NCBI GenBank assembly: GCA_013397935.1
Contig: VZRN01001307.1
Coordinates: forward strand, 271,972-335,971
From: Dasyornis broadbenti
Taxonomy: Eukaryota > Chordata > Aves > Passeriformes > Dasyornithidae
Direction of reading: 5' to 3'
DNA: 64,000 bases
The notes under the pieces are model-generated. The model searched no databases, was not told where the DNA came from, and saw only the letters and a list, made by a program, of their open reading frames with translations. How positions within the stretch are numbered: the first letter of the stretch is position 1; every line of letters starts with the position of its first letter. The translations under genes and the position numbers were made by a program. This document shows, one piece after another, positions 56,673 to 64,000 of this stretch.

Positions 56673-58513
56673 CTCTCTTTCCATGTCTCTCGTGCAGGTG
56701 GGAACATCAGGAAGAGGCTGTGGAGAAGGGCGGCTCCAAGGACAGACGGACAAACAGCCGGGCACGCAGCCGTCCCCGAGCCAGCGCTTCTGCCTCTGCT
56801 TCCTGCTGGGATGGATTGTTGTGCTTTAGAATGCAACAAACTCCTTCCAGACCTGGCACCAGGAGGAAAAGCAGCTGCAAGAGCCGCGGCCAACTCTCGA
56901 CGGGAGGAAACATGCCTTAGGCACAGGTCGTAAACACACGTGCGGAGAGGCTGCTCCGATGAGGAGCAATTCCAGCCCGGCATAGCCTGATGGCAGGAAA
57001 GCAAACAAATGGCTGACCAGCAGGAGCCTGCTCTGCCCACGGCAAGCGGGAGCCAGGAAGGGCTCTGCCCAGCACTGCCAGGCAGCTGCTTCCCAAAAGG
57101 GAGGGGAGGGACCCCAGGCACCCAAACCCCTGTGATACCAGCGTTGGATGGAAGAGGGGGAGGAAGGAGAGGAGGAGAAAGGAGAGGAGACGATGCTGCT
57201 TTGTTGTTTGTACAAAGATGCTCTGCGTGTTTGTGCAGGGGGAAGGGATGATGGAGCAGTAGCAGGAGAAGCAACTCACACCTGTAAGGAAATCCAGCCT
57301 GGGAATTCAGTGGAGATGCCCTGGGACGGGCTGGGGCGGCACGATGCCCATGGGAGGTGCAGTGATTTCCCATGCAGTGGCTTAAGAAGGCTGGGATAAG
57401 TCCATACCTGGCAGCCCTGGAGAGCATTCCCTCACCCCTGCTCCAGCCAGCCCTTCACTGTCCCCACTGCCCACCCCGTTGGCTCTTCCCAGTGCTGCCA
57501 TGAGCTCTGCCCAGCCTCAGAGCCCTGCAGGAGGGGCTGGACAGGGCTCAGTGTGAGCCATGGATCCGGTGGGATCACAGAGCAAGGCGGAAGGAGAAGA
57601 GCAAGAAGACCAAACTGAACCACCTGCACAGGCATTGCATCCTGCAATGAGGATGCTCAAGGTGAGGGAAGACTTGCAGCTGCAGAAATCATGCTCCCCC
57701 AACTTATCTCTTCTTTTTTTCCAAATCTTCAGCTGAAATGCTGGGGTGAGGGCCAGGAGAACGGCAGGGTGAGGGCAGGGAAGATGAGGGGGGTAAGGGA
57801 CGGGAGGATGGTGGGGTGAGGGAGGGGAGGATGGTGGGGTGAGGGAGGGGAGGATGGCAGGGTGAGGACCACGGGCCTCTTCCACGGCTCGTTTTCGCCA
57901 TCTAGTGCTCAGCTCCCTCTTCCATGGAAAACCAGCCAAAACCACGCATTGTTTCACAAGTACAGAGCTGTGCAGAACAAAACCCTGCTTTTCCAAGTCA
58001 GTTCAGACCTGTCCCCTGTGCACCTTGAAGTCCCAGAGCTCGAGATGGCCATAAATAATCCCATTTGAGTAGTTTTTGAGTATTTTTTTGCAAGAGAACA
58101 AAACCAAGCTGTCTCAGATTGGCACAGAGCAGGTCCAGGGCAAACACACAGTTTTCAGTCCATGAAACCTTGTCTTCGCCTCCTGCTTTCCACGCCCCTT
58201 TTCCTTGGCTTTGAGAAATCACCGTGTGTGCCTCAGTTTCCCCAAGGAGAATAAAACTCCTCTCTTTACCAACACAGAGAAAATTATCTCTTGTCATACC
58301 TCACCAGTATTCTGGGAACCACACGGGAGGGAAATTTGCCAATATCTTCTCGAAGGATAAACGCCTGAATACACGATGTTTTCCATAAGATCCAAAATGC
58401 ACAGGAAAATGCAAAGGAAAAGCAGATTTTGATGTCCATCAGCATGTCCCACACCAACCCAGACATTTGCTAACTCAAAAATGATAAAACGGATAGGGAA
58501 AGCACAGTGGTAA
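56673..58513. other. Single-copy DNA with G-rich minisatellite
   Basis: A 258-codon minus frame (56651-57427) begins in a CR1 edge and contains leucine and proline runs. No domain is recognised and other frames compete. The G-rich repeat at 57743-57868 is listed next. A possible inverted MIR-like word (GTGTGCCTCAGTTTCCCC) occurs at about 58210. Confidence 0.4.
57743..57868. repeat. G-rich minisatellite, ~23-bp units
   Basis: Units of the form GGATGGTGGGGTGAGGGAGG plus GGA repeat three to five times with variation (GGATGGCAGGGTGAGG, GGGAAGATGAGGGGGG). Several runs of three or more G lie close together on the plus strand, so G-quadruplex formation is plausible. Confidence 0.88.
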
Positions 58514-58695
58514 AACACTGGAGCAGGTTGTCCAGAGAGCTGGTGGACTCTTCATCCCTGGAAGTGTCCAAGGCCGGGTTGGACAGGGCTTGGAGCCACC
58601 TGGGATAGTGGAAAGTGTCCTGGCCCATCACAGCGGGGTTGGATTAGAGACCTTCAAAGGTCCCTTCCAGACCGAACTATTTTACAATTTTATGA
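58514..58695 (+). mobile_element. CR1 LINE fragment, 3' end
   Basis: AACACTGGAGCAGGTTGTCC, AGAGAGCTGGTGGACTCTTC, GGAAGTGTCCAAGGCCGGG and TTCAAAGGTCCCTTCCAGAC with ATTTTACAATTTTATGA. The end is more diverged than in most copies. Confidence 0.92.
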
Positions 58696-59169
58696 CCCCT
58701 CTGGGGAGGAGCACCACGGATGCTCTGAAATGAGCAGAAAGAACAGTCCCAGCCCCGTTAAGAGCTGCAGCACGAACCACACAAGCCAGAAAATGATGAA
58801 CCAGAGCTCAGCTTGCCGTGCTGAGCCTGTTTCTCTCTGTGGGATCGCTCAGCTGCTGCAGGCAAGGCCCTGCTGCCTGGGGAGGGCGGTCCCCAGCAGC
58901 CCCTGATGTGCCCGAAGTGCCAGCAGGCTGCTCTGCGTGCCGCAGGAGGGCATTGCCATCTGCCGACAGGCTGCAGCCCTGCACGCTCCTGCGGCGAGCC
59001 CGGCCTGCTCCTGCCTGGGGCTGCTGGGTGGGCAGGGGCTGCCCGCTGCCCTCCAGGCTCCGGGCATGGAGCCCATGGAATCTCCCATCCGGGGCAGGAT
59101 GATGCCCCCGGTCCAGGATCTGCCCGGCACCATCCCGGCAGGGTAGAGGCAGCCCCATCCACCAGCAGT

Positions 59170-59275
59170 GGCTTCTACTCACGAGTGAATAATCAGCTTA
59201 TTACAGATTCAGATAGAAAATCATAATATTTGCTAATCACAATATTAATTTCTTGCTAATTGGCTGCCTGATGGC
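59170..59275. promoter_or_regulatory. Candidate conserved non-coding element (unproven)
   Basis: GTGAATAATCAGCTTATTAC, ATCATAATATTTGCTAATC, ACAATATTAATTTC and TTGCTAATTGGCTGCC form a sharply AT-rich island between GC-rich flanks. Motifs suit homeodomain or POU factors. No conservation data are available. Confidence 0.22.
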
Positions 59276-59784
59276 ACAGGCAGAGCAAGGGGGCACCAGC
59301 TGGCTGCCGAGGCAGTGCCTTCCCTGGCTGCTGCACGGCGCCGGAGGTTTTGGCTTCCTCCAGCAAAGTCGGGTACAGAAGTCAAGTCCCCAGTCCCCAG
59401 GACGGCAGCAATTTGCAGCTTTTCTTGTCAGAGGGATCCTCACCCTCCACTGAACCTGAGGGCAGGAGGAGAGGAAGGGGCTCGGGGTGAGGGCAGGGAA
59501 ATTGAGGCATAAAAACAGCACCAGAAAGGGAACAGGAGAGGAGAGAGGCAGAGGACCCAGAAGCTCTGAGCAGCGTTTTGACGCTTGCACCCTCATTCTT
59601 CGCAGCATCCCAGCATGAAGCCAGCACTGCCGCTCCCCATCCCACTCCAGCACTGTTCCCACGCCCTCTCCCTCGGGGACAGGGCTTTGGGGAGGAGGAG
59701 GAGGGTGGTGCTTCACAGGTAACCCCTCTGCACGCAGCCTGTGCGACAGTACGCAGGTTGGACGCCAGGCAAGGCTGATCACAG

Positions 59785-59940
59785 AGTCATTGCTGCTGCT
59801 GCTGCTAATGAGGCCCTTAGGCTAATTAAAAAGACGAGTAGAACACAAAAACATAATGAGGAGCCAGTTTATCAGTCAATCGGAGGACAAGAATACGCCA
59901 ATAAAAGTTGGAACTACCTCCTTGCTGACAGCATGCCGGC
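59785..59940. promoter_or_regulatory. Candidate conserved non-coding element (unproven)
   Basis: A TGC triplet run (59790-59806) leads into CTAATGAGGCCCTTAGGCTA, ATTAAAAAGACGAG, CAGTTTATCAGTCAATCGG and CGCCAATAAAAGTTGG. It has a non-repetitive, unusually information-rich look. The inference rests on composition alone. Confidence 0.22.
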
Positions 59941-60609
59941 GCTGGCCCAGCCCAGGGCTGGAGCGGGACCACTCACCAAAACGGCTTTGTGCTTCCCAGC
60001 TCCTGGCTGAGCACAAATCGCGGGATGAGAGGCTGGGAAGAGGAGTGCAGCCTCCCCTCTGCCCACCTGGCCTGGGGCTGCTTGTTTTTACTGCACAGGA
60101 GCCTGAGGGATGGAAAAGCATCTAATGAGAGGGGCTTGGGTAGCTCATCCTCTCTGGAGCAGGAGAGCTTCAGGAAGTCCACAGGGACACTGAGGGACCC
60201 CTCAGACCCAGCCCTGCCACCCCACACTCTGGGCATCACACTTTGTACCCTCTGGGGCACAGCACCGATGTTTCCAGGCTCTTCCCTGGCCACCACCACC
60301 ATCTGTATGCACAGAACTGCTGGGATCCCTGCCTGGGCTCGCCCTGGGTCCCTGAGGATGAAGGATGCTGTGGGAGGCTCCTTCCAGCCGAGTTCCTCTG
60401 GGCTGTGGTCGCCTCCTCTGGGTTTCCCATTAGCCTCTAACCAGGCGGAACGAATGGGCAGGAGAGGCTGCAATCCCGCTGCCAGAGCATTATTCTTGTT
60501 ATTAATATTCTCATTATTATTATTATTCTCCCTATGGCAGGCTCAGCCAGCGAGAGCTGCAAGGGAACCACAGGGCCGGCAGTGCCTGGTCCCGCTCTGA
60601 AAGCACCCA

Positions 60610-60666
60610 AAACATGGAAAGGTCCATGGAAACCCGTAAACATGGAAAGGTCCATGGAAACCCAAA
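60610..60666. repeat. 28-bp tandem duplication
   Basis: AAACATGGAAAGGTCCATGG with AAACCC occurs twice at a 28-bp period (ACATGG at 60612 and 60640). Each copy contains a CCATGG palindrome. Confidence 0.9.
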
Positions 60667-61084
60667 AAAAGGTCCTGCCTGACCCCAGCTGGAGGATCTC
60701 AGATCACCCACAGCCCCCGCACAGGCACCCAGCCCTGTTCCCTGCACCTCCAAGCCGAGGATGCAGCTGGTTTTGGGGGTGTTTTTGCTGACAAACGGCT
60801 TCTGTGGGTTTCCTCACTCAGCTCTCCGGCCCAGCTTGTGGATGCGCCAGGAAGTCTCAGGGGCGTCTTTGTGATAAACAAATGTAAACACTCAAAGCTA
60901 AACAGCAGCAGCTGGAGCTGCCGTGTCTGGGCACCCCAGGGCACCCCCGGCACGGCTCCAGCCGGTGCGGGGATGGAGGGGAGGAGGAGAGATGCTCCGC
61001 AGGGGGAGAGAACCGCGGGGGGTGGGCTTGGGAAGGAGCAAAGCAGCACGAGAGAGGATGTAGGGAAAAGAGGGGACATCCAGT

Positions 61085-61275
61085 AGAAGAGGAATTTGGG
61101 AAATTGTGAAAGGAATGAGAAGGGAGTGTCTCTACAAACAAACTGGGGGTCTGATGGTAAGATCAGATCGATACTGAGAGAAGCAATGGGAAGATTTCCA
61201 TAGGAATTGCCCTGAATGACTTGCCCCAGACTGGGTTACAAGAACAGGGACATGAGGAAAAGAAGAAAGGGGGGA
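61085..61275 (+). mobile_element. Remnant of endogenous retrovirus internal region with polypurine tract
   Basis: The last 22 bases (61254-61275) are purely A/G and end in six Gs and an A, directly before a TG. This is the arrangement of a retroviral polypurine tract next to its 3' LTR. The ~170 bp upstream are AG-rich and probably the end of the internal region. No gag, pol or env domain is visible, and stops interrupt every frame. The left edge is a guess. Confidence 0.45.
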
Positions 61276-61409
61276 TGTGTATGAAGGGGCTCTGCATTAG
61301 GGGGGATGGATATTCCAGGGATCTGCATCAGGCGTTCCGGGAAGTCTGTACCTCCCGAGTGCCTCAGCCAATGGGGAAAGAGAGAGGGAACTTGCAGTCG
61401 GGAAATTGG

Positions 61410-61418
61410 GATAAAAAG
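61410..61418 (+). promoter_or_regulatory. TATA-like box in LTR U3
   Basis: GATAAAAAG lies 76 bp before the AATAAA signal of the LTR. It would place transcription start near 61440. Activity is unknown. Confidence 0.5.
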
Positions 61419-61485
61419 AGGCTGCGTCCTCTATCAGTTGGAGAGACCCCATGGGAAATGCCCATGACCTCTCCCTTTATTCATG

Positions 61486-61491
61486 AATAAA
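61486..61491 (+). terminator. Polyadenylation signal in LTR R region
   Basis: AATAAA occurs within TCATGAATAAAGTTACGG, followed after ~20 bp by a CT/T-rich stretch (CTCTGTCTCCTTTTTGG), as expected for an LTR polyadenylation site. Confidence 0.6.
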
Positions 61492-61559
61492 GTTACGGGA
61501 CTCCTCTGTCTCCTTTTTGGACATAAACCTCTGGCATTTGTCGATTAATTTTCCTGACA

Positions 61560-62111
61560 TCACCCTTTCTCAAGCCTTTCCACGGGCGCTCAGATACTGC
61601 CTGCATGTCCAGGCAGCCGATTTCCCAAGCCAGTCCCTGATTACTGCTGTGCCACACGTTCCCTTGCAGGAGAGAAATTCCAGATCTGTCAGCGGAGCTG
61701 TCGGAGATGCTCCTCCCGAGCTGCGATTCATTACAGCGAGGCTGATGCTCTGCAAGAGGCGTTTCATTGGCGGTCCCTGTCCCCAGGGCTGGGGCTGCTC
61801 TGTCCCCCAGGCAGCTCCCCACACCCAGATACTGAATTGGCAGCGGCCACCCGTGCACAGACAGCTGGCAGCACGGCACAGGCTGGCTCTGCCTGCAGGA
61901 GCTGCTCCCTGCAGTGCCCTCCTTCAGACCAGATGCAAAGATTTCCTCTTATTCAGCGTATATTCAGTGCTTTCCTTTTGTACGACCCTAGAAAATTCGT
62001 GTAATTAATCCCACCAGTGGACGGTCAGTCCCTACATACAGCCCCGGGTGGTCTGGACTGGCCAGAGCCTTTCCCCCGCATCCGCCTGTACTTAACGAGG
62101 GGTTACAAAAA
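61560..62111. other. Single-copy spacer between LTR and CR1
   Basis: A 163-codon plus frame begins in the LTR (61517-62008) and has no recognised domain. The rest shows nothing identifiable. Confidence 0.4.
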
Positions 62112-62405
62112 GGAGAGAGAGTGACTTTTTACAAGGGCGTGGAGTGACAGGACATGGGGGGGTGGTTTTAAGCTTAAAAGAGGAGAGATTTAGATCAGAT
62201 ATTAGGAAATAGTTTCTTCCATGAGAGGGTGGTGAGGCCAGGCTGCCCACAGGAGCTGTGGCTACTCCATCCCTGGAAGTGTCGAAGGCCAGGCTGGACA
62301 GGGCTTGGAGGAACCTGGGACAGTGGAAGGTGTCCGCCCCTGGCAGGGGGTGGAACGAGAGGAGTTTTAAAGTCTCTTCCAACCCAAAACATTCCATGAT
62401 TTTAG
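62112..62405 (+). mobile_element. CR1 LINE fragment, ~295 bp
   Basis: It begins GGAGAGAGAGTGACTTTTTA with CAAGGGCGTGGAGTGACAGG, passes TTAGATCAGATATTAGGAAA and GAGAGGGTGGTGAGGCCAGG, and ends CAACCCAAAACATTCCATGA with TTTTA. The extent is very similar to the copy at 25051. Confidence 0.94.
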
Positions 62406-64000
62406 GACTCAGTGACCGCCAGCTTTAGGGGGGAACCTCCATCTCTTTCAAGCAGCCCCTCTGCAGCCCCAGCTCCTCTCCCCTGGCTGCCAGGCAGGCT
62501 CCGAAATGGAGCTGCTAATTAAATTACACTGCCAGCCAAAACTGCTTCGTCAAGTAAATAAATAAATAAAAATTAGAAGGTCATCAAAGTTGTGTTTGGA
62601 GACCATCGTATTAGCATACATCTGCATAGCAATGAAGGGAAAAAAGGGCCATTTAAAGAGAGCTGGTAATTTACCCAGCCAAGTAAACTTCATTACCTTT
62701 AAGTAGCGCCCACGACAAGCACTAATTCACACCTTTAACGACCCTGGCACAGATGGCAGAGAGGGACAGGGAAGGCAGGGGCAGCCAAGGTGCCCTGGCC
62801 CCCCGTGGAGGCTCTGGTTGGTGCTGGGGGTCACAACATCCCCCCCAGCACCCCTAAAACCCACCCGGACCCACGGAATTGGGCGCAGGAGGGTGTCAGT
62901 GCCAAAGCTTCGCGATCCGGGGGTGCAGCAGCTGGATTGTGGCGAATGGCAGGGCTTTGCTTCAGCGCTTGCATCCCGCGGGGAGCTGAGCTCCCTCTGG
63001 AGCCACTTCCCACTCCACCTCTGCACCAGTGCCACCAGTGCCACCAGTCTGGCACCGCGCCACAGCCCCCAGCGGCGGATGGGGAGGAACATGGGGAACA
63101 CGGCGCTGTCCTTCTGCCTTCGGATCCTCCAGCACCCCGCGCATCCTCCCAAGCATTTTACTCCACAGCGGAGCCTTGTAGTACCCTCCGGAGCCGTGCG
63201 AGGCCAGCACAGCCCCACGCTCCCTTCCCTGCCTCGCCATTCCATGCAGCACCCGATTTCTCCAGGCTGTTATGTGTGTATTTATTTCCAATGAGGTCAG
63301 GAGTATCAAGGTTGTAAAATAACATATTTTCCCTTGTTTTCCTCCCAGATCTCATACGAAACGCTTCCGAAGTCAATTATCTCCCGGCGGCTGTGCTGCC
63401 AGCTTGGCTCTGCCTTGCGGCACTGCAGCAGCTCTGTGGGGGCCAGAAACCGGGCTGGGGGATGAAGGAGAGGTGGGAAGGGGAAAACACAACATCCTGA
63501 TGGGGATTTCAAACCTGCAAAGTGACAATTCCTAGCAAAAGACAACCGGCAGCACATCAGCACTCTGAGAGTCGGGGCTCCATGGGAATTCCAGCTGGGA
63601 AGGTTGCAGGTGCCTTCCAGGTCTTGCTCCCCCACTGCCTCCCACCACAGCTCAGAGCTCAGCTCCGGCTGTGCCCAGAGGTTAAGCCGTCACCCTCCGG
63701 TCGCAGCAGGAGGGGGAAAGGGGTGCAAGCACTCCCAGGGTGTGTGGCTGTGCCCTTCTTTAGGACAGGGCTGTTTGCGCAGAGAGTTCTCCTTGGAGAG
63801 ATTCCCCCGTTCCCCTTGGGGCCTCCTGGAATTCAGCACATTTTGTTGGGCTAAGGCCTTTCCTTTCCCTACACGTTCAATCCTCAACCCACCAAAAATA
63901 AAGATTGCTTTGCTGGACTCACCGAGCTCCAGAGAAGAGCTCAAAGGGGCAGACAGGAATATTACAGGAGAAGACACCAGCCCACCTGGCAGCTCGAGAC
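62406..64000. other. Single-copy DNA with a regulatory-like tract
   Basis: 62510-62740 is AT-rich and motif-dense (listed separately). 62750-63300 is GC-rich, with frames of 175 and 172 codons on opposite strands that overlap and lack domains. A CACCAGTGC triple repeat sits at about 63024-63050. Nothing is recognised to the end of the window. Confidence 0.4.
62510..62740. promoter_or_regulatory. Candidate conserved non-coding element (unproven)
   Basis: GCTGCTAATTAAATTACAC, an (AAAT)n run at 62555-62571, CGTATTAGCATACATCTGCA and GGGCCATTTAAAGAGAGCTG, then GTAATTTACCC and AAACTTCATTACC. POU- and homeodomain-like words are dense and no transposon is recognised. Among the candidates here this looks the most like an ancient enhancer, but that is judgement by eye. 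Confidence 0.25.

Larger units (their letters stand above)
58696..61084. other. Single-copy DNA, GC-rich with two AT-rich islands
   Basis: 58850-59160 is GC-rich, with opposed frames of up to 134 codons that I do not recognise. AT-rich islands at 59170-59260 and 59785-59940 resemble conserved elements. A 203-codon plus frame (59989-60600) and a 166-codon minus frame (59973-60473) overlap each other and carry no domain. A 28-bp duplication lies at 60610-60666. Confidence 0.4.
61276..61559 (+). mobile_element. Endogenous retrovirus 3' LTR (~284 bp)
   Basis: It starts TGTGTATGAAGG right after the polypurine tract and ends ...TTTTCCTGACA, giving the TGT...ACA ends typical of LTRs. A TATA-like GATAAAAAG lies at 61410-61418 and a polyadenylation signal AATAAA at 61486-61491, in the order and spacing of U3-R-U5. 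No protein is encoded. No matching 5' LTR is seen upstream in this window, so the provirus appears truncated. The family cannot be named with certainty. The length suits small avian ERVs. Confidence 0.68.

Noticed and set aside
56651..57427. 258-codon minus-strand open frame
   Set aside because: Low-complexity leucine/proline/serine content, starts in a CR1 edge, with overlapping frames of 129 and 120 codons. No family recognised.
58195..58245. Inverted MIR-like word GTGTGCCTCAGTTTCCCC
   Set aside because: Only one block matches. The expected second block (CATCTGTAAAATGGG complement side) is not seen.
59989..60600. 203-codon plus-strand open frame
   Set aside because: Opposed by a 166-codon minus frame over the same DNA. 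No domain recognised.
1..64000. tRNA, rRNA or snRNA genes
   Set aside because: Scanned by eye for B-box-like GGTTCGANNCC and conserved rRNA words. No acceptable candidate. A covariance-model search could overturn this.

Overview
This window looks like avian nuclear DNA, most likely from a neoavian and possibly a passerine. The clearest evidence is 27 partial copies of the CR1 LINE retrotransposon. Most end in the usual CR1 3' tail (a TTCCAACCCAAACCATTC-like block, then an octamer resembling ATTCTATGA), and they lie in both orientations (14 plus, 13 minus). I found no protein-coding gene, tRNA, rRNA or CRISPR array that I could defend. Long open frames are few, have vertebrate-intergenic composition, carry no domain I recognise, and mostly overlap repeats. 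The window is therefore intergenic or deep intronic. There is a 62-N assembly gap at 38218-38279 and a 3-N gap inside a poly(A) run at 44761-44763.

Layout. From 1 to about 32.7 kb, CR1 fragments alternate with single-copy DNA. Two of these copies (9525-10107 and 29305-29778) reach back into the region matching the C-terminal part of the CR1 ORF2. A CpG-rich block lies at about 7.0-8.1 kb and holds a small 16-bp repeat. At 32.7-33.0 kb there is a minisatellite with a nested 155-156 bp period. The most striking structure is at 40543-42232: about 1.7 kb of 16/15-bp minisatellite, with a perfectly phased block at its left end and a 125-bp duplication further right. Because a 16-bp unit rotates through all frames, the minus strand of this array is open in several frames for hundreds of codons. 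Those frames are artefacts.

From 43 to 64 kb there is an AT-rich, possibly regulatory tract (43.1-43.75 kb), a poly(A)/N tract, and a sequence resembling the ancient MIR SINE (46047-46145). This part also holds a G-rich minisatellite (57743-57868), more CR1 copies, and the 3' LTR of an endogenous retrovirus (61276-61559). That LTR is preceded by a polypurine tract, and no 5' LTR is visible.

Several non-repetitive AT-rich tracts carry homeodomain, POU or forkhead-like words and resemble conserved non-coding elements. Conservation cannot be judged from one sequence, so these are candidates only. No genes here can be said to work together. The content is transposon remains, tandem repeats and possible regulatory DNA. 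I did not find a convincing new biological system.
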